Below are positions 45,743-54,495 of a DNA stretch of 64,000 nucleotides, piece after piece. The first letter of the stretch is position 1, and the number at the start of each line of letters is the position of its first letter. The translations under genes were made by a program, and so were the position numbers. Source of the DNA: Phycisphaerales bacterium (GTDB lineage: Bacteria > Planctomycetota > Phycisphaerae > Phycisphaerales > UBA1924); contig JAVJNT010000002.1 of NCBI GenBank assembly GCA_040217175.1, positions 434,001 through 498,000 of the forward strand. Direction: 5' to 3'. The notes below the pieces were generated by a model that saw only the letters and a list, made by a program, of their open reading frames with translations, was not told the origin of the DNA and ran no database searches.

Positions 45743-46615
45743 ATGACCGCATCGAGCCCCACGTCCGCCCCTGTTTCCACCGACTCGAACGCCCTCGTCG
45801 CCCCGCTCACGATCGCCGGCCGAACCGTCGACAGCCGGTTGTTCGTCGGCACCGGCAAGTACGCCAGCTACGACCTCATGCAGCGCGCCCTCGAGGCCAG
45901 CGGCTGCCGCGTGGTGACCGTGGCCGTGCGCCGCGAACGCCTCGTGAACGAGAAGGGCGAGAGCCTGCTGGACTACGTCGACACGGGCAAGTACACCATC
46001 CTGCCCAACACCGCCGGCTGCTTCACGGCCGACGACGCCGTGCGTGTTGCTCGGCTCGGGCGCGAGCTGCTGAGCCAGATCGACAACCCCGGCCAGGACT
46101 GGGTCAAGCTCGAGGTGCTGGGCGACAAGCGCACGCTGCTGCCCGACCCCGTGGGCACCGTCGAGGCCACGAAGCAGCTCATCGACGACGGCTTCAAGGT
46201 GCTCGTGTACTCGAGCGACGACCCCATCGTCGCCAAGCGGCTCAAGGACCTGGGCGCTGCAAGCGTCATGCCCGCGGGCAGCCCCATCGGCAGCGGCCGC
46301 GGCGTGGTGAACCAGGCCAACATCGTGCTCTGCCTCGAAGCCCTCAAGGACGGCGACCCGGACTATCCGGTGATCGTCGACGCCGGCGTCGGCAGCGCGA
46401 GCGACGTGTCGGTCGCGATGGAGCTGGGCGCCGACGGCGTGCTGCTCAACACCGCCATCGCCCACGCCAAGGACCCGGTGCTCATGGCCCACGCCATGCG
46501 CCTCGCCCTGGACGCCGGCTACCTGAGCTACCGCAGCGGCCGCATCGAGAAGAAGCTCTACGCGACGGCCAGCAGCCCGTTCGAGGGAGCGATCAGCTAC
46601 ATCCCGGGCGAGTAG
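45743..46615 (+). CDS. thiG: Thiazole synthase
   Basis: 290 residues from ATG 45743 (an in-frame start at 45725 is possible). A TIM-barrel protein: [18 protein letters not shown] at the start of the barrel, Schiff-base Lys122 in VKLEVLGD, then [10 protein letters not shown], and phosphate-binding [12 protein letters not shown] and [10 protein letters not shown]. It builds the thiazole phosphate moiety of thiamine from DXP, ThiS-thiocarboxylate and dehydroglycine. No thiS, thiH/thiO or thiC lies nearby. No SD or TPP riboswitch is evident upstream, so it is probably expressed apart from the rest of the pathway. Confidence 0.93.
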   Translation: MTASSPTSAPVSTDSNALVAPLTIAGRTVDSRLFVGTGKYASYDLMQRALEASGCRVVTVAVRRERLVNEKGESLLDYVDTGKYTILPNTAGCFTADDAVRVARLGRELLSQIDNPGQDWVKLEVLGDKRTLLPDPVGTVEATKQLIDDGFKVLVYSSDDPIVAKRLKDLGAASVMPAGSPIGSGRGVVNQANIVLCLEALKDGDPDYPVIVDAGVGSASDVSVAMELGADGVLLNTAIAHAKDPVLMAHAMRLALDAGYLSYRSGRIEKKLYATASSPFEGAISYIPGE

Positions 46616-46819
46616 TTACTCCGGCTTCTTCGCCCGTAACACGTCGGTCGGCACGCCCGCGAACCCCCAGTTCTGCTCGTCCACCTCGTCGATCACCACA
46701 TGGGTGTGCTCGGGAGCCTTGCCCAGCACGCGGCCGAGCGTGTCGGTGATCTCGGCGATGATCCGGGCCTTCTGCTCCCGCGTGGCGGCGGGCGTGATGC
46801 GGACGTTGACGTAGGGCAT
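46616..46819 (-). CDS. 4-oxalocrotonate tautomerase-family protein
   Basis: 67 residues from ATG 46819, preceded by GAGGAG. After Met removal the chain begins with Pro (MPYVNVRITPAATREQKARI), the catalytic base of the tautomerase superfamily, followed by the helix ITDTLGRVLG and the strand HTHVVIDEV. The size equals the family subunit. It would catalyse keto-enol tautomerisation; the substrate is unknown. It ends directly next to the thiG stop, convergent. Confidence 0.88.
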   Translation of the reverse strand: MPYVNVRITPAATREQKARIIAEITDTLGRVLGKAPEHTHVVIDEVDEQNWGFAGVPTDVLRAKKPE

Positions 46820-46914
46820 GGGGGTCTCCTCGTAGGTCAGGGGGGATACGACACCCCGGGACCTTGCGTTCGGCCGGCCACACTCGGGTAGCATCGGGCA
46901 GCCGGAGGTACACC

Positions 46915-47937
46915 GTGGCACGCACGGTCAAGGCATTGGCGGCACACGAGGCCGGGGGATCGCTCGAACCCTTCGAGTTCGAGCTGGGCGAGCTCGGCGG
47001 GCACCAGGTCGACATCGACGTCGTCGCCTGCGGCGTGTGCCACAGCGACCTGTCGATGCTCCAGAACGACTGGGGCATGAGCCAGTATCCGCTGGTGCCG
47101 GGCCATGAGGTCGTGGGCACGATCGCCGCCAAGGGCGACCAGATCGACCACCTGGAGGTCGGCCAGACCGTCGGCCTTGGCTGGTTCAGCAAGTCGTGCA
47201 TGCGCTGCCGCCAGTGCATGGGCGGCGACCACAACATGTGCCCCGACACCGAGGGCACCATCGTCGGGCGGCACGGCGGCTTTGCCAACCGCGTGCGCTG
47301 CGACGAGGCGTGGGCGATCCCGATCCCCGACGGCGTCGACGCGAAGACCGCCGGCCCACTGTTCTGCGGGGGCATCACCGTCTTCAATCCCATCGTGCAG
47401 CTCGGCGTCTCGCCCACCGACCGCGTGGGCGTCATCGGCATCGGCGGGCTGGGGCACCTGGCGCTGAAGTTCCTCAACGCCTGGGGCTGCGAGGTCACGG
47501 CTTTTACGTCCAATCCCGACAAGAAGGGCGATCAGGCCAAGAAGATGGGCGCGCACCGCATCGTCGACTCGACGAGCGACAAGGCACTCGAGGACGAGGC
47601 CGGCCGATTCGACCTCATCCTCAACACCGCCAACGCCAATCTGAACTGGAAGGCGTTCCTGAGCGCCCTCGGCCCTCGGGGGGCCCTGCACAGCGTCGGA
47701 GCCGTGCCCGACCCGATGGAGGTCGAGGTCTTCGACCTGCTCATGAAGCAGCGGCAGGTGTCTGCCAGCCCGCTCGGCTCGCCCGCGACGATCACGGACA
47801 TGCTCGAGTTCTGCGGCCGCCACGGCATCGCGCCGGTCACCGAGAGCTTCAAGATGTCGAACACCAACGACGCGCTCCAGCACCTCAAGGACGGCAACGC
47901 TCGCTACCGCATCGTCCTCGAACAGGACCTTTCGTAG
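46915..47937 (+). CDS. Zinc-dependent alcohol dehydrogenase (CAD/YahK-like)
   Basis: 340 residues from GTG 46915, SD GGAGGT six bases upstream. Catalytic zinc ligands lie in ACGVCHSDL and PGHEVVG; structural zinc Cys are in KSCMRCRQCMGGDHNMC. The NAD(P) motif is IGIGGLGHLALKFL, and the following TSNPDKKGDQAKK is typical of the NADPH-preferring CAD/YahK group. It interconverts alcohols and aldehydes in the cytoplasm. Divergent from the tautomerase (95 bp) and convergent with the M14 gene, with one base between the stops. Confidence 0.92.
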   Translation: MARTVKALAAHEAGGSLEPFEFELGELGGHQVDIDVVACGVCHSDLSMLQNDWGMSQYPLVPGHEVVGTIAAKGDQIDHLEVGQTVGLGWFSKSCMRCRQCMGGDHNMCPDTEGTIVGRHGGFANRVRCDEAWAIPIPDGVDAKTAGPLFCGGITVFNPIVQLGVSPTDRVGVIGIGGLGHLALKFLNAWGCEVTAFTSNPDKKGDQAKKMGAHRIVDSTSDKALEDEAGRFDLILNTANANLNWKAFLSALGPRGALHSVGAVPDPMEVEVFDLLMKQRQVSASPLGSPATITDMLEFCGRHGIAPVTESFKMSNTNDALQHLKDGNARYRIVLEQDLS

Positions 47938-47938
47938 A

Positions 47939-50206
47939 TCAGAGCTCGAAGAGCCGCTGGAACTCCAGGAAGTCGAAGATCGTCAGCTCGCCGTCGCCGT
48001 CCAGATCGGCACGAGGGTCGCCGGCCTGGAACGCGCCCTGGAACGCCAGCATGTCGAATAAGTCGACGACGCCGTTTCGATCGAAGTCGCCAGGGTGGAA
48101 GTCACACCGCCGGATGACGGTCCGGACGTCGTCGATGCCAAACTCGCCCAGTACGTCGCCTTCGCCCACGCCGGCGCGGAACCGCGTCATGATCAACCAC
48201 TCGTAGTGTGGCAAGGGGACGCTTCCCCGGTAGTGCTTCCACGCTGGCTCGTGGTCGGCCTCGAGCGTGACGATGTGTTCCCACGTCGCCCCCTGGTCCG
48301 TCGAGACCTCGACCACCATGGCAACGGGCGGGCTGCCGTGCGGGCGAGCGGCCCAGTAGCTGAACTCGAGCTTGCCCGACGCGGGGCCGCGGAATTCCGG
48401 ACGCCATCCGACGAACCGCATTGACGCGACGCCGTTGACCATGCCATCTTCCGGGTTGGAGGGGGCCGTGGGGTCGGTAAAGAGGCAGCGCGAGCCCTGC
48501 AGCGTCGTGTCGTTCTCGGGCTGGAGCGCCGTCGCGACGGGATCGCGCATGCTCCAGAGGCCGGTCGTCGCCGTGTCGCCAATGTCGCGCTCGGCCCAGC
48601 CCGACGTCGTTTCGCACGGGTGCAGATTGACCGTCTCGAACTGCGTCGTGACGTCGATGAGCGACCCATCGGCCGGAACGCGGACGACTTGGCCGTCGAT
48701 CGTCGTCGCCTCGGCGTAGAAACCGGTGACCCAGCGGTCGCACGAGATGCCCATGAGCTCGGCCCGATATGCCTCGTCACCCAGGTGCTCCGCCTCAGCA
48801 ACGACGAAGTCGCTCTCGCCGTAGACCTGCTGGTAGATCCGCACCGAGGCGGGATCGACTTTGCTGCTGCCGTCCATCGCTTCGACGCGTATGGAGAATG
48901 GCTCGCCCAGTCCTACGTAGTTGCGCACGGTACCGCCAGGCGCGTACACGGCCAGCTGAATCGGTCGATCCACGAACTGCCCGAGCGCGATGGCGCCCGC
49001 GACGAGCGATCGGCCCCAGGGCTTGATGCGCTCGACGGGACCCATCCATCCCTCGCCAAGCTCGAAGGTCCACGAAAGTGCTTCGAGCTCGTCGAAGGCC
49101 CAATCCTTCGACGTGCCGCCGTAGCTGCCGGGCGTGCGCCATCCGATGGTTCGATCGAGGCCGGGTGCGGCACTCATCGCCGCAGCGATCTCCTCGCTGG
49201 CTTGCGCAATCAGGGCATACCGCTCGACCGGCAGGCGTCCCTGGTAGCTGTACGGCGTGAAGAGCACGCCGCCCGATGCGTGGACGTCGACCACGGCAGC
49301 CACGCGATCCTTCATGGGAAGTAGGAAGTTCCGCAACGCCTGGTTCTCGGGTTCGGAGAACTCGAACTCGCCCGGATAGGTTTCGCCTGATCCGACGCCC
49401 CTGCCCCAACCAACGCTGTAGTTGCGATTGTTGTCGACGCCCCAGACGCCGCCCATGCCGTCGCCGCGCCGGTTCTTCCGCCACCAGGCGTAGACGTCGT
49501 GCGAGTGTTTCGTGCCATCGGGGTTGAGCAGCGGGATGAAGATGAACTCAAGGCGGTCGAGCAGTTGCGTGATCTCGGGATCATCGCCGTAGCCGCGGAC
49601 GAACTGCTCGAGCGTGTACATCGATGCCATGTGCGCAACCCACTCGCGGGCGTGCGTCCCACCAATGAGCACCACGGCACGCTTGCCGACCGCCAGTCCT
49701 GCGCCGGTGATGCGGTAGGCCTCGATGCGTCGGCCCTCGATCGACAGGCCGATGAGACGCTTCCGCACGATGGTGGGGTTGAGACCCTCGATCAGTTCCA
49801 GCCGCTCGGTGAACTCCTCGGGTGTTCGATAGGCCGCATACCAGTCGGTCGCATCACCCGAGCGGGCTGCGTCGTTCTGGGCCCGCATGCTTGCCTCGAA
49901 CGCGTCGAGGTCTTCAATGATCACCTCGAACTCGAAGCCCCGAGCTCGCAGCGCTGCGGCCTGGGATCGCGACAGCGCTACCTCGATCGGTTGGCCCACG
50001 ATCGGCGTGTGCGTCCAGAAGTCGGCCCGGAGGGACTCGAGCTGCTCCAGGATCGACCGCGTGGCGTGCGGCACACGAACGACCATCGCGCCGGAAGCCG
50101 GCGCCTCGGACGCATTGGCCTGCGGCAGGTCATCTCGGGCGATGGCGAGCGTCGCGAGGGCCAGGGTTGCAGCGGTAAGCATCCACGAGATCGGGTGACT
50201 GGTCAT
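47939..50206 (-). CDS. Secreted M14 zinc carboxypeptidase with dockerin-like tail
   Basis: 755 residues. Signal peptide to about residue 23 (ending AIA-RDD), a propeptide-like region with VGQPIEVALSRSQAAALRARG, then the M14 domain (about 110-415): zinc ligands in GGTHAREW and VDVHASGG, substrate-binding NNRNYSVGW, and catalytic Glu in SWTFELGEGW. A beta-sandwich of about 280 residues follows. The tail (702-755) has DFDRNGVVDLFDMLAFQG and DLDGDGELTIFDFLEFQ but stops at RLFEL, lacking the terminal Cys of the other tails. Removes C-terminal residues from peptides outside the cell. Confidence 0.9.
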   Translation of the reverse strand: MTSHPISWMLTAATLALATLAIARDDLPQANASEAPASGAMVVRVPHATRSILEQLESLRADFWTHTPIVGQPIEVALSRSQAAALRARGFEFEVIIEDLDAFEASMRAQNDAARSGDATDWYAAYRTPEEFTERLELIEGLNPTIVRKRLIGLSIEGRRIEAYRITGAGLAVGKRAVVLIGGTHAREWVAHMASMYTLEQFVRGYGDDPEITQLLDRLEFIFIPLLNPDGTKHSHDVYAWWRKNRRGDGMGGVWGVDNNRNYSVGWGRGVGSGETYPGEFEFSEPENQALRNFLLPMKDRVAAVVDVHASGGVLFTPYSYQGRLPVERYALIAQASEEIAAAMSAAPGLDRTIGWRTPGSYGGTSKDWAFDELEALSWTFELGEGWMGPVERIKPWGRSLVAGAIALGQFVDRPIQLAVYAPGGTVRNYVGLGEPFSIRVEAMDGSSKVDPASVRIYQQVYGESDFVVAEAEHLGDEAYRAELMGISCDRWVTGFYAEATTIDGQVVRVPADGSLIDVTTQFETVNLHPCETTSGWAERDIGDTATTGLWSMRDPVATALQPENDTTLQGSRCLFTDPTAPSNPEDGMVNGVASMRFVGWRPEFRGPASGKLEFSYWAARPHGSPPVAMVVEVSTDQGATWEHIVTLEADHEPAWKHYRGSVPLPHYEWLIMTRFRAGVGEGDVLGEFGIDDVRTVIRRCDFHPGDFDRNGVVDLFDMLAFQGAFQAGDPRADLDGDGELTIFDFLEFQRLFEL

Positions 50207-50288
50207 GGCTGAGGCCTCCCCGCAAGGTCATACCGGCATCGATGAAGGTGGTTTCGGGCGGCCGAAGATTGAGTAGTTTCCGGCGTCG

Positions 50289-50615
50289 TCAGCCGAGAAC
50301 CGGCAGCATGACCGCCATCGACGCAGCAACCAGGAGAAATGCGGCCAGAAAGTACCGGGCGGCGACCCGCTTGCCGTTGTGGGCACCGTCGTGAACGGCC
50401 GCGAGGTAGGCCACACGGGCCGACACGATGCCCGTTGGCACGCCGATCGTCAGCGCCAGCAGGGCGTACGACGTCAGGAAGAACGACGAGCCACCCGACC
50501 GGACGAAGGGCACGACCAGGGCGACCGGTGCGCTGACCGACGAGATGATCCACGGCACCAGCACGTACGGGCGTGCGGAGGGAGGCGGCGGACCCTGATC
50601 GGTCGAGTCACGCAT
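50289..50615 (-). CDS. Small four-helix membrane protein of unknown function
   Basis: 108 residues from ATG 50615, overlapping the phosphatase stop by eight bases. A Pro-rich cytoplasmic start (STDQGPPPPSARPY) is followed by hydrophobic helices at about 22-38, 44-66 and 85-107 (VPWIISSVSAPVALVVPFV, FFLTSYALLALTIGVPTGI, FLLAAFLLVAASMAVMLPV). No family recognised. Coupling with the SpoIIE-type phosphatase suggests a shared function. Confidence 0.55.
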   Translation of the reverse strand: MRDSTDQGPPPPSARPYVLVPWIISSVSAPVALVVPFVRSGGSSFFLTSYALLALTIGVPTGIVSARVAYLAAVHDGAHNGKRVAARYFLAAFLLVAASMAVMLPVLG

Positions 50616-52041
50616 GCTGCCTCGAGCTCTCGGCCGACTCACGCCGCGCTGAGCCCCGCGAGAGCCGCCGCTGGACCTCGATGACCAGCGTGTCATCCTC
50701 AGGCATGCCGTGGCGGCGGCCGTCGAGCTCGCCGATGATGCGGCGGGGCCATTCGCCCGGCTCACACTCCGTCCGCGCAAGCATCGCAGTGAGCCACGAG
50801 CGGCCGATGCACTTGCCCTGCTCGTTACGGGCCTCCATGGCACCATCCGTGTAGGCGACGAGCATGTCACCCGGCACGAACTTGTGTGTCTGCGGGTCGG
50901 CGTGGAAGTCCTCGGGCAGGCAGGCGCCGAGCACGATCGCGGTCGAGTCGAGCTCCTCGATCGTGCCGTCGATGCCGCGCAGGAACATCGGCGGATGGCC
51001 GGCGTTCGCGTAGGTAAGCTCGTCGGTCGTCGGATCGACACGCAGGCAAACCGCCGACGCGTAGATGCTGTGCTGGGCGAGCGTCAGGTGCACGTACCGA
51101 TTCAACAGCGCCGCGACGTGGCCCGGCTCGGCGTGCGGATCTTCGGCAAAGATGCGTTCGAGCTCGCCGTGCAGGCGATTGACCGTCAGCGCGGCGGCCA
51201 GGCCGTGGCCCGTGACGTCGAGCAGCACGACGTTGATCGGGACCCGGCCCTCGATGCCCGGGCTCTCGCTGAAGAAGAGGAAGTCTCCACCGATCTGCCG
51301 CATGGGCTGGTACGTGTAGCGGAACACGATGTCGCCCACGTCGCGCGGCTCGGGAAACAGGTCCTCGTGGATGCGGCGGGCGTCGGTCATCTCCCGCCGG
51401 ACCTCGCCGTAGCGGGTCGAGAGGAAGCGCATCTTGTAGGCTCGCATGCGGCTGCTGTGCTTGACGGCGCAGACGGCAAAGCCCGGCGCGACGAACGCCG
51501 GAAAGAACGCGAGCCACAGCCAGGCAAGGCTCGGCGGAAGGTTCGTCGCCACGTACGCAACGGCGTGCAGTGCCAGCACGAGGCCGACCGTCTTGTACAC
51601 CTCGGCGGGCGACCAGGGCAGGAAGATCGACGCCAGGAAGAACGACACGCCGAACCAGAACGTCGCGGCTGGGAACACCCCGCCGAACGAGCCCATCCCC
51701 GGCAGGTCGAGCAGCGTCGTGGCAAGGCCCATGACGCCGATGTACACGAGCAAGACGCGAGTCAGCCACAGGAGCGCGGCCTTGTCTGGCTTGCTGCGGT
51801 GCACGCGTACGAAGAACCAGACGTATACGCCGATGTCGATGACGGTAATCGCGGTCATGCCCAGGCGAGCACTCAGGGGAACCTCGGCGGCGTTCGCCCA
51901 CATGAATGCGAGGCCAACGAGGCCGAACGCCCACAACGCCAGCATGGCGCCCAAGAACCAGAGGAACCGACGACGCAGCAGCACGCCGGTCTCGGCTTCG
52001 AACTCCTGCGCGAATTCGCTGGTGTACGTGGCGGTCGCCAT
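50608..52041 (-). CDS. Membrane-bound SpoIIE/RsbU-type PP2C phosphatase
   Basis: 477 residues. Six hydrophobic helices span about residues 25-195 (FLWFLGAMLALWAFGLVGLAF first), a helical linker follows (RYGEVRREMTDARRIHEDLFP), and the PP2C domain occupies 235-460: PMRQIGGDFLFF, VVLLDVTGHGLAAALT and the metal-binding PGDMLVAYTDGAMEARN and MPEDDTLVIEVQ. Family members dephosphorylate STAS antagonists to release sigma factors. A candidate STAS partner is encoded at 14.4-14.8 kb. The membrane part is the presumed sensor. Confidence 0.9.
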   Translation of the reverse strand: MATATYTSEFAQEFEAETGVLLRRRFLWFLGAMLALWAFGLVGLAFMWANAAEVPLSARLGMTAITVIDIGVYVWFFVRVHRSKPDKAALLWLTRVLLVYIGVMGLATTLLDLPGMGSFGGVFPAATFWFGVSFFLASIFLPWSPAEVYKTVGLVLALHAVAYVATNLPPSLAWLWLAFFPAFVAPGFAVCAVKHSSRMRAYKMRFLSTRYGEVRREMTDARRIHEDLFPEPRDVGDIVFRYTYQPMRQIGGDFLFFSESPGIEGRVPINVVLLDVTGHGLAAALTVNRLHGELERIFAEDPHAEPGHVAALLNRYVHLTLAQHSIYASAVCLRVDPTTDELTYANAGHPPMFLRGIDGTIEELDSTAIVLGACLPEDFHADPQTHKFVPGDMLVAYTDGAMEARNEQGKCIGRSWLTAMLARTECEPGEWPRRIIGELDGRRHGMPEDDTLVIEVQRRLSRGSARRESAESSRQHA

Positions 52042-52052
52042 TTCGGATCGAT

Positions 52053-52658
52053 TCAGGTCGTGGGTTCGTCGGCGTCGCGGTTGGCGCCGGGCTTCCAGAG
52101 AACATCGCCGCTGGTGTTCGCGACGCGGCCCAGCACGAACAGCAGGTCGCTCAGCCTATTGAGGTATCGGATTACGGTCGGGTTCGTTTCGTCGGGCTCG
52201 GCCTCGAGCACTTCGGTCGACAGCCGCTCGGCCCGGCGAACGATGGTGCGGGCCAGGTGGAGGGCCGCGGCAGCCCGCGTGCCGCCGGGCAGCACGAAGC
52301 TCGTGAGAGGCTGCAATCCCTGGTTATACCGGTCGATCAGGTCTTCCAGGCGGTCGACCTGGCCCTCGGTGACCCGCAGCCGCTCGCCCTCCTTGCCGTC
52401 GTCCTTCACCGGCGTGCACAGGTCGGCGCCGCAATCGAAGAGGTCGTGCTGGAGGCTCTCCAAGGTGGTCGCCAGCCCCTCGACCGACCCGCCGGCATCC
52501 CGGCAGGCGATGATGGCCAGCCCGAGGGCGGCGTTGGCCTCGTCGGTGGTTCCATAGGCGTCGACCCTGGGATCGGCCTTCGCGACGCGGGAACCGTCGC
52601 CCAGGCCCGTGCTGCCGTCGTCGCCGGTTCGGGTATAGATCTTGTTCAGCTTCACCAT
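52053..52658 (-). CDS. PduO-type ATP:cob(I)alamin adenosyltransferase
   Basis: 201 residues. Characteristic motifs: KIYTRTGDDGSTGLGDGSRV (ATP binding), DAYGTTDEANAALGLA, SFVLPGGTRAAAALHLART and RTIVRRAERL, then YLNRLSDLLFVLGR. It transfers adenosyl from ATP to cob(I)alamin to make adenosylcobalamin. A polar ~10-residue tail follows. First gene of a minus-strand group with the phosphatase 11 bp behind; no obvious functional link. Divergent from recJ by 52 bp. Confidence 0.94.
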   Translation of the reverse strand: MVKLNKIYTRTGDDGSTGLGDGSRVAKADPRVDAYGTTDEANAALGLAIIACRDAGGSVEGLATTLESLQHDLFDCGADLCTPVKDDGKEGERLRVTEGQVDRLEDLIDRYNQGLQPLTSFVLPGGTRAAAALHLARTIVRRAERLSTEVLEAEPDETNPTVIRYLNRLSDLLFVLGRVANTSGDVLWKPGANRDADEPTT

Positions 52659-52710
52659 CCGACTGCTTCTCCCGGTGGACCCGCCTGCGAGCCGAACTAG
52701 TCTACGGCTC

Positions 52711-54489
52711 ATGCCCCCCGCTGCTCCCCAGTCCGCCCCCCATGCCCTGCCAGCCGGCCCCCGTGGACTGACGAGGCGGTGGCGGCTGCCCGATCCACCG
52801 GGGGTGCTCGACCCGTCGCTCCCGCCCCTCGTCGCAAGAGTGCTGGCAGGCCGGCCACACCTAGGCGCGGCCGGCCTCGACCCGAAGCTCACCGGCCTGC
52901 ACGATCCCTCGGGCATCCCCGACCTCGACCGGGCCGCCGAGATGCTCCTCGAGGCCGGGAGGTCCGGCCAGACCATCGCGATCTACGGCGACTACGACGT
53001 CGACGGAACCACGGGCTCGGCCATCCTGCACCACGTCCAGCGCCTGCTGTGCCCGCAGGCGACGCTGCGTCACTACGTGCCCCACCGCCTCCGCGATGGC
53101 TACGGCGTGCATGCCCACGCGATCGACACGCTGGCGGGCGCCGGCGCTTCAGTCATCGTGACGGTCGACTGCGGCATCACCGCCGTCGAGCCCGCGAGGC
53201 GGGCGCGCGAGCTCGGCGTCCGGCTCATCATCACCGACCACCACAACCCGCCCGCCTCGGTCGAAGAGTTGCCACAAGCCGACGCGGTCGTGCACCCGGG
53301 CCGGCCCGATTCGTCGTATCCCTTCGCGGGGCTGTGTGGCGCGGGCGTTGCATTCAAGCTGGCCTGGCGCATGGCGACGCTCGCGGGCGAGGGCGGGCGG
53401 GCCGCCGCCGAGCCGCGGGCGCTCTTGCTCGACCTGCTCCCGCTGGTGGCGCTGGGCACGGTGGCCGACGTCTCGCCGCTAATCGACGAGAACCGCATCC
53501 TCGTCACGCACGGGCTGGCACTCATGCGTCGTACCCGCGTGCGCGGCCTGGCGGTCCTCGCAGAACGATGCGTGCGCGAGCAGCGGCCGATCAGCGTGGG
53601 CGACTTGGGCTTCCGGCTCGGCCCGCGCATCAACGCCCTCGGGCGCGTGGCCGAGGCCGACGAGGCCATCGAGCTGCTCACGACCAGCGACGAGGCGCGA
53701 ATCGAGTCCATCTGCGACGCGATGGACGAGCTGAACCAGCAGCGCCAGTCGATCGAGAAGCTGATCGTGGAACAGGCGTGCGCCGAGGCCGAGCGCCTTG
53801 GCATGGACCGCGACGGACACCGCGCCATCGTGCTAGCCCACGAAGACTGGCACCCGGGCGTCATCGGCATCGCGTGCTCGCGGTTGGTCGAGCGGTACAA
53901 CCGGCCGGCCATCCTGCTCCAGCGCAGCGGCGACGCGTGCAAGGGGAGCGGCCGCAGCATCCCGGGCTTCAACCTGCACGGTGCGGTCGCTGCCTGCACC
54001 GAGTTCGTCGAGTCGTTCGGCGGGCACGACGCCGCGATCGGCCTGAAGGTCTCACCCGATCGGCTTGACGCGTTCTCGGACGCGCTCGTCGCCCACGCCA
54101 ACGACCGAATCTCCATCAACGATCTCACCCCCGAGATCCGCATCGACGCCGACGCGACGCTGCACGAGCTCGATGAATCGACCGTGCACGCGCTCGAGAA
54201 GCTTGGCCCTTTCGGCCGCGGGAATCCGACGCCCCGGCTTCGCCTGCGAGGCGTTCGCGTGGCCCAGGCGCCGATCCTCATGGGCTCGTCGAGCGCCCAC
54301 CTGTCCGTGCTCGTGCGCGACGAGGCAGGCGCCATGCTCAAGCTCGTGGGCTGGAACTGGGGCCGGCACGCCGAGCACGTCCGCAATGGAGAAACCCTGG
54401 ACGTGGTCGTCACGCCCAGGGTCGAGGAGTATCGCGGTCGCCGATCGGTGCGCGGCGAGATCGCCGACGTCCGAAGGGCGGATGAGTAG
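52711..54489 (+). CDS. recJ: Single-stranded-DNA exonuclease RecJ
   Basis: 592 residues from ATG 52711; a start at 52642 would overlap the divergent gene. The DHH phosphoesterase motifs are IAIYGDYDVDGTTGSAIL (motif I), VTVDCGI, ITDHHNPP (the DHH triad), and VALGTVADVSPL. The DHHA1 domain shows the GSGRSIPGFNL and FGGHDAAIGLKV motifs with the family Gly-Gly-His, and an OB-like C-terminus follows (GRGNPTPRLRLRG). Degrades ssDNA 5'-3' in recombination and mismatch repair. Length is close to the E. coli enzyme. No SD seen. Confidence 0.95.
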   Translation: MPPAAPQSAPHALPAGPRGLTRRWRLPDPPGVLDPSLPPLVARVLAGRPHLGAAGLDPKLTGLHDPSGIPDLDRAAEMLLEAGRSGQTIAIYGDYDVDGTTGSAILHHVQRLLCPQATLRHYVPHRLRDGYGVHAHAIDTLAGAGASVIVTVDCGITAVEPARRARELGVRLIITDHHNPPASVEELPQADAVVHPGRPDSSYPFAGLCGAGVAFKLAWRMATLAGEGGRAAAEPRALLLDLLPLVALGTVADVSPLIDENRILVTHGLALMRRTRVRGLAVLAERCVREQRPISVGDLGFRLGPRINALGRVAEADEAIELLTTSDEARIESICDAMDELNQQRQSIEKLIVEQACAEAERLGMDRDGHRAIVLAHEDWHPGVIGIACSRLVERYNRPAILLQRSGDACKGSGRSIPGFNLHGAVAACTEFVESFGGHDAAIGLKVSPDRLDAFSDALVAHANDRISINDLTPEIRIDADATLHELDESTVHALEKLGPFGRGNPTPRLRLRGVRVAQAPILMGSSSAHLSVLVRDEAGAMLKLVGWNWGRHAEHVRNGETLDVVVTPRVEEYRGRRSVRGEIADVRRADE

Positions 54490-54495
54490 TACGGC

